IMG/VR virus record: IMGVR_UViG_3300031746_001045
Location: 1-39,308 of that record
Length of the DNA stretch: 39,308 bases
Strand: one strand, 5' to 3'
Origin: a virus
Position numbers and translations under genes: made by a program. Positions 26,039-34,122 of the stretch are shown here, in pieces. The notes beneath the pieces are model-generated. The model was not told the origin of the DNA. It searched no databases and saw only the letters and a list, made by a program, of their open reading frames with translations. Each line of letters starts with the position of its first letter. Within the stretch, counting starts at the first letter, position 1.

Positions 26039-26781
26039 TGTCTGAAAATGAAACGGATTTAACTTTAGAAAAGAAAAAGAAAGGTAGAAAACCAACAACA
26101 AATAATTATTTTGATGAAAGAGAAGAAACTGCGGTAAGATCGTTTTTAGTTGCTGAAACTCAAGAAGAAAAAAATAAGATTTACAATGAGTTTTTAAAAG
26201 AGCCTTTAGATAAAATGATATCCTCAATCATAAGAAGATATAAATTGTATAGGAGAGATATGAATTTTGAAGAGGTTCATACTGACACACACTCTTTTCT
26301 TATGACCAAAATTGATAAGTTCAAGCCTTCAAAAGAAAAGAAGGCTTATTCTTATTTTGGTACAATTTGTAAGAATTATCTTATGGGTCAAATCATGAAA
26401 GACCAAAAAGAAATGAATCGAAAAATTTCTTATGAAGACATATCTTATGATTTGTCAAATAGGCCTGATTTTTCTTACACTATAGATGAAGACGATATGA
26501 CCTCAGAAATTATAATAAAAAAATTTTTAGAAAAATTAAAAGTAGACTTAGACGAATCTATCATTAATGAAGACGAAAAAAAATTAGGATCCGCAATTTA
26601 CGACTTATTTGAAAATTACAGTTTAATTTTTCCTGACAGTAATAACAACAAGTTTAATAAAAACATAATACTTTTTGAACTTCGTGAAATGACGAATCTT
26701 TCAACAAAAGAAATTAGGACATCAATCAAAAAGTTTAAAAAGTTGTATTTTGATTTAGTCCAAGAAATATTAAAAGACTAA
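26038..26781 (+). CDS. T4 gp55-like late sigma factor
   Basis: 247 residues. A basic, disordered N-terminus (KKKKGRKPTTNNY) precedes a region like sigma region 2: EPLDKMISSIIRRYKLYRRD (about 55-74), FEEVHTDTHSFLMTKIDKF and AYSYFGTICKNYLMGQI (103-119), the last matching the -10-binding helix of gp55 and ECF-type sigmas. The C-terminus (LREMTNLSTKEIRTSIKKFK) resembles a weak region 4 or HTH. gp55 directs host RNA polymerase to late promoters with a TATAAATA core; related octamers lie upstream of many starts in this window. The start is coupled to 25235. Confidence 0.7.
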   Translation: MSENETDLTLEKKKKGRKPTTNNYFDEREETAVRSFLVAETQEEKNKIYNEFLKEPLDKMISSIIRRYKLYRRDMNFEEVHTDTHSFLMTKIDKFKPSKEKKAYSYFGTICKNYLMGQIMKDQKEMNRKISYEDISYDLSNRPDFSYTIDEDDMTSEIIIKKFLEKLKVDLDESIINEDEKKLGSAIYDLFENYSLIFPDSNNNKFNKNIILFELREMTNLSTKEIRTSIKKFKKLYFDLVQEILKD

Positions 26782-26789
26782 TATTTATA
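26782..26789 (+). promoter_or_regulatory. TATTTATA box before 26793
   Basis: TATTTATA lies only three bases before ATG 26793, in the 11-base gap after the sigma-like gene. A promoter here would give a leaderless transcript for the downstream structural genes. Confidence 0.3.
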
Positions 26790-26792
26790 GGT

Positions 26793-27164
26793 ATGCCAAG
26801 ACCAACAAAAAAAGAAATTAATCTAAGTAAAGAGTCAATGTTATCTCTAATGCAAGAGATTTATAATGAACTTGTTGAGCAAAGAAATACCGCAATAAGA
26901 ATTCAAAATAAAATGTTGACAATGATGAAAGAACCTGAGGATATGACACTTATTGGTCCTGTAATCGAAAAACAACAAAAAATTATTAACGACTGTGTTG
27001 AAAAAAAATTAACTCTGTCTAAATTGCAGTCGAGTATTTGGCAAAAAAGTAGTGAAAAAGAACAAGATTTTACTTTATCTGATTTGGATATTAATGATGA
27101 GACATTTCAAAATTTACTAAAAAAGGATGTAGAAAGCGATGGTAAATATAAAATGACAAAATAA
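26793..27164 (+). CDS. Small helical hypothetical protein
   Basis: 123 residues, starting MPRPTKKEINLSKESMLSLM, predicted almost entirely helical with heptad-like spacing (EIYNELVEQRNTAIRIQNKM), so possibly a coiled coil. It follows the sigma-like gene and precedes a large structural gene by six bases. No family was recognised; a small structural, chaperone or terminase-accessory role is conceivable but not shown. Confidence 0.65.
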   Translation: MPRPTKKEINLSKESMLSLMQEIYNELVEQRNTAIRIQNKMLTMMKEPEDMTLIGPVIEKQQKIINDCVEKKLTLSKLQSSIWQKSSEKEQDFTLSDLDINDETFQNLLKKDVESDGKYKMTK

Positions 27165-27170
27165 TTTTTT

Positions 27171-29114
27171 ATGGCCATAGATGTAAACAAGGATGTACAG
27201 GACATTTCAAAAACCATAACTGGTTACCAACAATATAAAGAATTCAAACAAAGTTATGACGAATTAAAAAAAATTGGAGGAACCTCATTTGAGGAAGACA
27301 AAAAGAAAATTGTTAAACAGTTAGATAAGTACAATAGAAAGAAAAATAAACAAGATAATACTTGTACTCCATTCTTAGAACATTTAGTAAAACAACTACA
27401 AAAATTAAAAGGATCAGGATTAGACACTGACAAATTTGTAAAAAAAATATATTTAGATTCTTTAAAAGAAACAAAAAAAGGAATTCCTGAGTTATTAGTG
27501 GAGTTAACTAAAGAATTTTTAAACTGCGGTGAAAATCAAGCCTACAATTTTAATACATCATTTTATATACCTGTTTCCGAAATTGATCTTTTTGGTGTCC
27601 TACAAACATCACCAACAGACAGAATAGGTAAATTTTTTTATGAGCAAAAACCTGAGGATTTTCAACTATATTCATCAGATCCAACTAATGAACCATTTTC
27701 TATGAATAGGGAGTTGTATAAAAGAACTCAAAATTTAAATCAATCGTTTTCATCCACTGCCGGTAGTAACTATATCGGTACATCATTACAAAATTTAATT
27801 GATATAACATATGTTGAAACTTATGTTGATCCTATAACTGTCCAACCAATACAAGGTAGTTTTTTTAAAATTGATTTAAAACCAAGACAAACATTCCCAA
27901 CCGTTGACGAATTTTTAAATGATTATTATTCGTCTATTAATGTTTTAGAAATTAAAACATTATTCACATATTTAGTCGATTTAACAACTGGTGCAATTTC
28001 TTTTGCTCAAAATGAGGGAAAATCCAAATTAGATTCGTTACAAAAAGTTATGGCAATAAACAAAAGAATTTCTTGTTTATGTTCCGACACAAAAAAAGAA
28101 ATTTCAGTAAATAGTAACGCTAAAATTTCCGAAATTGATAATACCACAGATTCTTTTTTTGAATTAACCGATGTTGAATTAAGAATTATTGAACAAAACA
28201 TATCAAATATAAAAAAAGGAGTTATTGAATTTGAGGATTGTGATAATGTACAAGTTCCTTTAAATGTTGACGCAACTTTAGTTGCTTTAGATAATTTAAC
28301 TTATAATGAAGACACTAACAATCAAAATGAAATTGAAGATGCTTTGAATATTCTATACCCAACTAGTGATCAAACATTCAAACCTTCGCTAGATAAGGGA
28401 TTTTTAGAACAATTCTTAAACGCTATGGCGGCATCAGTACTTTCACCAAAAACTATTTTACCATTTTTAACAATGGCATATGCGACTAATCAACCAATAC
28501 CTGCCGGCGTAAATAACATTTTAAAATTTTCAAAAGATTATAGAAATTTTTACACAACATTTATCTCAAGACTTTTGGCTCAATTAACAGGAAAAGTATT
28601 CAAATATTTAACTAAAGAAATTATAAAATTAACCAAATTTATAAACTCAGATATTGTTACAGAAAAAAGAAATAAAATAACAAAAATAATTTTAGCAATA
28701 ATTGCTTTAATTGGAGCGCCTCTTAACTCTATTTTGAACTTTCAGGAATGTAAGTCATGTATTGATGAATTATTAAGATTACTCAACTTGGCCGTAAATG
28801 CCTCAAGGGCAAAAATACTACAAGTTGGTGGTGAAATACCTCTACCACTTTTATTGGCATCAAAAGCATTAGCCGGATATTCTTCAACAAGAGCGTTCAT
28901 GAACACTATGGAAAACCTTGAGGCAATAGGAGTACCTGTTGGTCCTATGCCGGACGGTAGTCCAAATAAATTTGTGGCGTCCATGTATGCGATTATTGAA
29001 GGTCAAGAAAGAGAAAATATCCAAAATGGAAAACTCGCAGCTGGTGTTCCACCATTAACAGTATTACCAATAGGGTTAACAATACCAGCAAGTGCATATG
29101 GAAAATCATTTTGA
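27171..29114 (+). CDS. Large virion structural protein, family unknown
   Basis: 647 residues. The N-terminal 60 are charged coiled coil. A middle region with beta-like stretches (FNTSFYIPVSEIDLFGVLQ) contains a CSDTKKEI turn. Residues about 502-521 form one hydrophobic helix (ITKIILAIIALIGAPLNSIL). The end is Gly/Pro-rich. Its place between a sigma factor and the gp5-like baseplate gene suggests a baseplate or tail component. It ends in TGA within a 23-base overlap with 29092; in frame, TAA follows two codons later. Confidence 0.7.
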   Translation: MAIDVNKDVQDISKTITGYQQYKEFKQSYDELKKIGGTSFEEDKKKIVKQLDKYNRKKNKQDNTCTPFLEHLVKQLQKLKGSGLDTDKFVKKIYLDSLKETKKGIPELLVELTKEFLNCGENQAYNFNTSFYIPVSEIDLFGVLQTSPTDRIGKFFYEQKPEDFQLYSSDPTNEPFSMNRELYKRTQNLNQSFSSTAGSNYIGTSLQNLIDITYVETYVDPITVQPIQGSFFKIDLKPRQTFPTVDEFLNDYYSSINVLEIKTLFTYLVDLTTGAISFAQNEGKSKLDSLQKVMAINKRISCLCSDTKKEISVNSNAKISEIDNTTDSFFELTDVELRIIEQNISNIKKGVIEFEDCDNVQVPLNVDATLVALDNLTYNEDTNNQNEIEDALNILYPTSDQTFKPSLDKGFLEQFLNAMAASVLSPKTILPFLTMAYATNQPIPAGVNNILKFSKDYRNFYTTFISRLLAQLTGKVFKYLTKEIIKLTKFINSDIVTEKRNKITKIILAIIALIGAPLNSILNFQECKSCIDELLRLLNLAVNASRAKILQVGGEIPLPLLLASKALAGYSSTRAFMNTMENLEAIGVPVGPMPDGSPNKFVASMYAIIEGQERENIQNGKLAAGVPPLTVLPIGLTIPASAYGKSF

Positions 29115-29334
29115 TTTAGATAAGAAAAGAGTCCAAGCGGAGGAAATCTTAAAGATTATTAAAGATTATAAAGAAAAATCCAATAAGGATTTACATACAG
29201 CTATGGAGTTTATTAATGAAGACTTTAAAGTTACAAAAGAATCTATAATTAAATTAACGCACCATTTAGACTCGTTAGAAAATACTTATAATTTAATACA
29301 TAAAGAATATACCGAAAGGATTAAATCAAAATGA
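29092..29334 (+). CDS. Small helical protein between tail genes
   Basis: 80 residues (ATG 29092; ATG 29098 is the alternative start). It is charged and helical (RVQAEEILKIIKDYKEKSNK), overlapping the upstream structural gene by 23 bases and the downstream gp5-like gene by four (ATGA). Small helical proteins in this position often aid baseplate assembly, but no family was recognised. Confidence 0.65.
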   Translation: MHMENHFDLDKKRVQAEEILKIIKDYKEKSNKDLHTAMEFINEDFKVTKESIIKLTHHLDSLENTYNLIHKEYTERIKSK

Positions 29335-30881
29335 GTGAATTAAAAGTAATATTTCAAGGATATGTGATTAACAATCAAGATCCTTTGATGTTGGGTCGTA
29401 TTAGAGCGGTACCAATTGAAGAAACTGAATCCGCTCTTTTACCTGATAATTGGAACCCTGAAAAAGATATATGGACTGAAAGAGATCCATTAATTTATTT
29501 ACCGTTACTTCCATACTATTTGAGTCAAGTACCAAAAGAAAACGAATATATTCATATATTCTATTACAACACAAGTCAAGTTGTAGACAATACTAAATTT
29601 TACATTCAAGGGCCAATTACAAGACCACAAAATAATGGTTTTGAAAACTGGCACAATTCAGAATCAATGTTAGCTAGTGGTACATTCTTAAAACAGGCAA
29701 ATAATATTAAAGACCCTTTAAGTTTTGAAATTAAAGGTCAGGCTAATGGAATTTACCCGGAACCAGGGGATAACTCTTTATTGGGTAGAGGTACCGCAGA
29801 TGTTATTGTAAAAGAAGATGAGATTTTAATAAGGGCAGGAAAAAACATCAAAACTCAAACCGCAGGATTTAATTTACCAAACCCAAGGCAAAACAGAAGT
29901 TTTCTTCAGTTATCAAGTTTTTCTTTAGAAAGAAAAAAGTTAGATGATTTAAAAAAAACTTTATTCTCATCAAAATCTCAATTAGTTAAAAAATTAATTG
30001 AGTGGGAGATTACAAATGAATTCCAAACTACAGGACCAACTCCAAATGGTGGGGTAACAGCCACAACAGTATATAACGGAAATATTAAATTATATTCTTT
30101 ATTACCTAAAGATCAGACCAAATCTACGGAGATTAATATGAACACCCCTTTGGACGCTTATAAAAGTGGTCCTGAATATACTTTAGAATTTACAAGTAAA
30201 ACAAAAGATGATAGTATTAAATTAATTAATCAATTCATTGGTGGAGTCAATAAAGGTAAAATCACTATTGAGGGTTATACCCAATACCCTTTTGAAAATG
30301 ACACAAAATTAGAAAAACAATTTCCATTTTATTTTAGACCTACCTATAATAATATAAGCAAACTTTCGTCAACGGCAGCCACAGAATATAATATGGTAAA
30401 TGACTTCTTTAAGAAAGTTAAATTATTACCATCAGATAGACAATTTGGAAGTGCGTTAGTTTGGGCTCAAAATGTTATTGGACAACAATTAGTAAAAGAA
30501 ACAATAACACTAAAACAGATTGTTTATAATCAAAAACCTGTAACTTACGGAACTATGGCTGGTGATTTTTTATACCTATTATCTCACAAAACGGACATTC
30601 CATCTAAGTCAAAAATTAATTTATTACCAAGAGATACTTTATATGGGATTACCCAAGATTATTTTGTAAACAATGTGTTACCAAATACTGATCCTATGGT
30701 AAGAGGTAATGAATTAATGAAACTTCTTAAGTTGATTGTAAAGTTTTTAAGATCTCATGTACATAACCCAAATGAAGCCCCAATACCTATTGGAACAGAT
30801 GGTACAAGTATAGATAATATTCAAAAAATACTCGATGATGCGGACAATTCAATTTTAAATCAAAATATTAGAATTAATTGA
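29331..30881 (+). CDS. gp5/VgrG-like baseplate OB-fold protein
   Basis: 516 residues. FQGYVINNQDPLMLGRIRAV (8-27) and PLLPYYLSQVPKENEYIHIF (58-77) match the OB-fold of T4 gp5 and VgrG proteins, where a Gly-Arg-hydrophobic-Arg-Val strand is diagnostic. LGRGTADVIVKEDEILIRAG (151-170) is the strand leading to the spike helix. No lysozyme domain is visible; the C-terminal part (about 270-516) contains YTLEFTSKTKDDSIKLINQF and HVHNPNEAP-type residues. The protein would sit at the hub or wedge of the baseplate. It ends in TGA at 30879, which, unlike other TGA stops here, has no nearby back-up stop. Confidence 0.75.
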   Translation: MSELKVIFQGYVINNQDPLMLGRIRAVPIEETESALLPDNWNPEKDIWTERDPLIYLPLLPYYLSQVPKENEYIHIFYYNTSQVVDNTKFYIQGPITRPQNNGFENWHNSESMLASGTFLKQANNIKDPLSFEIKGQANGIYPEPGDNSLLGRGTADVIVKEDEILIRAGKNIKTQTAGFNLPNPRQNRSFLQLSSFSLERKKLDDLKKTLFSSKSQLVKKLIEWEITNEFQTTGPTPNGGVTATTVYNGNIKLYSLLPKDQTKSTEINMNTPLDAYKSGPEYTLEFTSKTKDDSIKLINQFIGGVNKGKITIEGYTQYPFENDTKLEKQFPFYFRPTYNNISKLSSTAATEYNMVNDFFKKVKLLPSDRQFGSALVWAQNVIGQQLVKETITLKQIVYNQKPVTYGTMAGDFLYLLSHKTDIPSKSKINLLPRDTLYGITQDYFVNNVLPNTDPMVRGNELMKLLKLIVKFLRSHVHNPNEAPIPIGTDGTSIDNIQKILDDADNSILNQNIRIN

Positions 30882-30901
30882 TATTTATTAAATAAAAGTG
30901 A

Positions 30902-32371
30902 ATGTCAATTAATAACTCTTATTTTAATAGAAATAACACAATCATTTACCAAGATTATGCAAATACAGGAAGAAATCCCGTTATGCAACTATTTTATGGT
31001 GATGGAGGTATTTCCAATCCCATAGGTTATTCAAGATTTATCTTTGATTTAGACTTAACTTTTTTAAAAGAAAAAGTTGCTGAAGGCATTATTTCTTTGA
31101 ATTGTGGTGTTAGTGGAATGAATCATAAGTTAAAGATGACAAATACCTCAACATTCAATCAAGATTTGTTAAATACATCAATGCCAGATGGAAGTTTAAG
31201 GGCAACTTCGTTTGATCTTATTCTTTTTAGAATTCCTCAATTTGATTTTGACCCAAATCAACCACAATATTGGGATGAAGGTGTTGGTTATGATTTTTCA
31301 GATTATGGAGACCCATTTGAATTTAATAAAGCTTATTCAGACAGACCTTCAAATTGGTATCAAACAACAACAATTAAAAATTGGCAAGTCCCTGGTATAT
31401 ACAATAATGAAAATTTGGGCCCTGTTCCCTATTCGGCAATTACAATAGTTGACATTCAACATTTTGAATTTGGTAATGAAAATATTGAATTTGATATGAC
31501 AAATGAAATCAATCAAATTCTTAGTGGATCTTTTATTAACCCCGCTGGATGGGGTATTGCATATCTTCCTCAGGTTGAGAATTTAATTGGCACAACAGGA
31601 ACATACTCAGTAGGATTTTTTACACGACATACTCAAACATTTTATGAGCCTTACCTGTTAACAACATATGATGATTTAATCGAAGACGATAGAAATAATT
31701 TTACTTTAGGTAAATCTAACAAATTATATCTATACATCTATGAAGATGGGGATTTTCAAAACTTGGATCAAAATCCTACAGTTACAATTTCTGATTCATC
31801 AGGTACCCCAATTGTGGGACTTCAAAACCTACCATCATGTTTAAGAACAAAAGGTGTATATGAAATTACATTACCCCCACTTACAGGTTATAAAACTCCC
31901 TGTATGTTTACGGACACATGGTCAAATTTAATATTAAATGGTTTTACATTACCAAACCAAATAAATGAATTTACGGTATACCCTATTAAAAAATCCATAC
32001 AAATTGGAACAAATACAAACGATCCTTTTCAATACGGATTTAGTTATTACGGATTAAAACAAAATGAACAAATATTAAACACCGAATTAAGAAAAGTTGG
32101 TGTAATAATCAAACAAGCTTATACAACAAACAAACAGTTACCAAATATTAATGGCCAATATAGAGTTTATGTTAAGGAAGGCACAACAGAGGTAATTGTT
32201 CAAGATTGGACAAAGTTAAATAGAACGCCTAATGAGTACTATTTTATCTTCGATACAAGAGATAAAATACCTAACGAATATTTTGTTGACATCAAAGTAA
32301 CTACATCAGGACAGGTTAATGTTTATAAACAACAAATTAATTTCATGATTGTTAATCAGAAAGTTGAATAA
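30902..32371 (+). CDS. Tail/baseplate-associated structural protein
   Basis: 489 residues, rich in Asn, Thr, aromatic residues and beta-turns, starting MSINNSYFNRNNTIIYQDYA. A domain at about 40-245 (FDLDLTFLKEKVAEGII, FEFGNENIEFDMTNEINQIL, FFTRHTQTFYEPYLLTTYDD) resembles a beta-sandwich. Residues about 260-489 look like two Ig-like repeats (KLYLYIYEDGDFQNL, GVYEITLPPL). This suggests a wedge or fibre protein, consistent with its place after the gp5-like gene. Its family is not recognised. Confidence 0.7.
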   Translation: MSINNSYFNRNNTIIYQDYANTGRNPVMQLFYGDGGISNPIGYSRFIFDLDLTFLKEKVAEGIISLNCGVSGMNHKLKMTNTSTFNQDLLNTSMPDGSLRATSFDLILFRIPQFDFDPNQPQYWDEGVGYDFSDYGDPFEFNKAYSDRPSNWYQTTTIKNWQVPGIYNNENLGPVPYSAITIVDIQHFEFGNENIEFDMTNEINQILSGSFINPAGWGIAYLPQVENLIGTTGTYSVGFFTRHTQTFYEPYLLTTYDDLIEDDRNNFTLGKSNKLYLYIYEDGDFQNLDQNPTVTISDSSGTPIVGLQNLPSCLRTKGVYEITLPPLTGYKTPCMFTDTWSNLILNGFTLPNQINEFTVYPIKKSIQIGTNTNDPFQYGFSYYGLKQNEQILNTELRKVGVIIKQAYTTNKQLPNINGQYRVYVKEGTTEVIVQDWTKLNRTPNEYYFIFDTRDKIPNEYFVDIKVTTSGQVNVYKQQINFMIVNQKVE

Positions 32372-32376
32372 GATAG

Positions 32377-32384
32377 TATTTATA
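32377..32384 (+). promoter_or_regulatory. TATTTATA box before 32396
   Basis: TATTTATA ends 11 bases before ATG 32396, followed by an A-rich leader (AAGAAAAAG). It lies in the 24-base gap after 30902-32371. Confidence 0.35.
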
Positions 32385-32395
32385 AAGAAAAAGAT

Positions 32396-33154
32396 ATGCC
32401 AAATTATATTATAAATGAATGTATAACTAATGATGTATACATTCTTTCTGCAGTAACATTAACTTCGGGAGCCACAGTAGAGTTCGGTATTAGCGAGACT
32501 CCATTTTGTGGTACTGTTGGGGCAGTAACATTGAGTGCTGAAACTCTAAATATAAACTTTGTTAAACTATATGACGATTGTTGTGCGTGTTTAGAAGGTG
32601 ATGGTAGAGAGTCATTAAATTTTCATTTTATACGATGTGGTACAGATGAAGATATTTCTATAGAAGCAACTAACTTTTGTAGTGAATATGGTGTTCCTAC
32701 AACAGGTCTTACTTATGAAATACAATTTGGTTCTGGAACACCATTTTGTGCTACTTTTGAGGGATTAAGTGATTCAGGAACAACAAATTATTTTTACGTT
32801 TCAGGATCCTTTTCGGGTTGCGAAGATTGTGAAGAAGTACCGCCGACACCAACCCCTACACCTACAGTAACACCAACAAACACACCAAGTGTTACCCCAA
32901 CTAAAACGGTTACCCCAACGGTTACCCCAACAAAAACGGTAACACCAACAGTAACACCAACAAATACACCTACACCATCTTTTACACCTAATTACACATA
33001 TTCTTCAGGTACTGAATATGTTGATTGTGTTATTTGTGACACTGTGGCAACAACTGTCAATGTACCACACCCTGTGGCAGTTAATAACCAAGGAAATGCA
33101 GTTGTTCAACTTGGAGCGGTTACTTTAGGTGGACCTAACGGATTAAATAATTAA
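32396..33154 (+). CDS. Cys-containing virion protein with Pro/Thr stalk
   Basis: 252 residues. A beta-rich, cysteine-containing N-terminal domain (residues 1-147, with KLYDDCCACLEGDG and FSGCEDCEE) is followed by a Pro/Thr/Val/Lys stalk (about 148-200: TPTPTPTVTPTNTPSVTPTK and more) and a short C-terminal tail with CVICD and GNAVVQLGAVTLGG. The layout mirrors 5110-5610. It is likely an exposed tail or fibre component; the stalk offers many Thr residues for O-glycosylation, which is inference only. Confidence 0.7.
   Translation: MPNYIINECITNDVYILSAVTLTSGATVEFGISETPFCGTVGAVTLSAETLNINFVKLYDDCCACLEGDGRESLNFHFIRCGTDEDISIEATNFCSEYGVPTTGLTYEIQFGSGTPFCATFEGLSDSGTTNYFYVSGSFSGCEDCEEVPPTPTPTPTVTPTNTPSVTPTKTVTPTVTPTKTVTPTVTPTNTPTPSFTPNYTYSSGTEYVDCVICDTVATTVNVPHPVAVNNQGNAVVQLGAVTLGGPNGLNN
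32840..32992 (+). repeat. Pro/Thr codon repeat
   Basis: A low-complexity tract of CCA/CCT/CCC and ACA/ACC/ACT codons with interspersed GTT/GTA and AAA/AAC codons, coding TPTVTPTK-type units. It includes two close copies of an Acc-Val-Thr-Pro-Thr segment around 32900-32960. Confidence 0.8.
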
Positions 33155-33158
33155 TAAT

Positions 33159-33626
33159 ATGAGAAATTTAGATTCAATTATAAGGAAAGTAATTAGAGAG
33201 ACTCACGAAGAAAACTCTCAGAGATATATGTTTTTTTCTAATTTAGAACAAATGAGAAGACAATGTGATATATTATTAGATATGGACCACGATATGATTG
33301 AGTCTATATTAGATAATGGACATGATTGGGCTCAAGACCATATTTCTGAATCTAAAAATAATATGGATCAGGTATTTGATTTCTTAATGAATGAATCAAA
33401 AAAAGACGGTATGGAAATGTCTATGAATATGGATAATGAAGATATGGTCATGGCAGAAAGTAAGAAAAAAACAGGAACCCCACTTTGTGCTCGTGGTAAA
33501 GCATCTGCCAAATCTAAATACGATGTTTATCCTTCGGCATATGCTAATGGACATGCTGTTCAAGTATGTAAAGGTAAAATCAAAGGTCTTGACGGTAAAA
33601 AACACTGTTCAGGAGCTTATTGTTAA
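33159..33626 (+). CDS. Conserved phage protein with Cys-containing C-terminal motif
   Basis: 155 residues. The N-terminus, RNLDSIIRKVIRETHEE, is a helix nearly identical in style to that of 34096-34863 (KNLDRIIKNIIREATGD). A Met/Asp/Glu-rich middle precedes a distinct C-terminal module (PLCARGKASAKSKYDVYPS, then AYANGHAVQVCKGKIKG and a final HCSGAYC). From memory, this basic YPSAYANG module recurs in small proteins of marine myophages. Four cysteines suggest metal binding. Its function is unknown. Confidence 0.7.
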   Translation: MRNLDSIIRKVIRETHEENSQRYMFFSNLEQMRRQCDILLDMDHDMIESILDNGHDWAQDHISESKNNMDQVFDFLMNESKKDGMEMSMNMDNEDMVMAESKKKTGTPLCARGKASAKSKYDVYPSAYANGHAVQVCKGKIKGLDGKKHCSGAYC

Positions 33627-33664
33627 TTTTTTTAAAATTTTTTTTTTATTCAAATAATTTATAT

Positions 33665-33678
33665 ATATTTGTACAAAC
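33665..33678 (+). promoter_or_regulatory. Bacteroidota-like -7 box with TTTGTACAAA palindrome
   Basis: TATATTTG (33665-33672) fits the Bacteroidota -7 consensus TAnnTTTG, 21 bases before ATG 33694. The -33 TTTG partner is not convincing; the spacing falls in a T-run. The box overlaps a perfect 10-base palindrome TTTGTACAAA (33669-33678) that could be an operator. Confidence 0.4.
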
Positions 33679-33693
33679 AAACAATATATAGAT

Positions 33694-34122
33694 ATGAAAA
33701 ACAAAATAAAAAGATTCTTAAGTAGATTAAAACTTAAATTTTATATTTGGTCAAAAAAATCTTCAAATATTATACCAACTTATCAAAATGAAATCCTATC
33801 ATATGAAAAGACGTGTTTTAAAATATGTCTTAAAATAATTCAACATAAAGATACGGAATTTATGATTGCCCCAATGTCTGATAAACGTTATCTTAAAAAT
33901 GACGATATGAAAATTTTCATAACAATGACAGATCATAGAGTTGAGATCACTAATCACGTTTATAATTATAATGTTAAACTACATGATAGGGATTGGGAAA
34001 GATTAACATATATTTTTGATCTTGAGGCAGATAAGAGAAGACTTAATTATGAGGGTGAGGTTAATTCACAAATCACTAACTCTCTACACAATATCTTAGA
34101 CCGAGTTTCTAATTTCGATTAA
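33694..34122 (+). CDS. Basic hypothetical protein
   Basis: 142 residues with a basic N-terminus (MKNKIKRFLSRLKLKFYIW), then a mixed alpha/beta part with MKIFITMTDHRVEITNHVYN and WERLTYIFDLEADKRRL. No domain was recognised. It has its own promoter-like leader and terminator (34136-34165), so it is an independent unit, perhaps expressed early. Its 3' end overlaps the convergent gene 34096-34863 by 27 bases. Confidence 0.65.
   Translation: MKNKIKRFLSRLKLKFYIWSKKSSNIIPTYQNEILSYEKTCFKICLKIIQHKDTEFMIAPMSDKRYLKNDDMKIFITMTDHRVEITNHVYNYNVKLHDRDWERLTYIFDLEADKRRLNYEGEVNSQITNSLHNILDRVSNFD

Noticed and set aside
26793-27164. Small terminase subunit
   Set aside because: Helical and of suitable size, but no large terminase is adjacent and no family motif was recognised.
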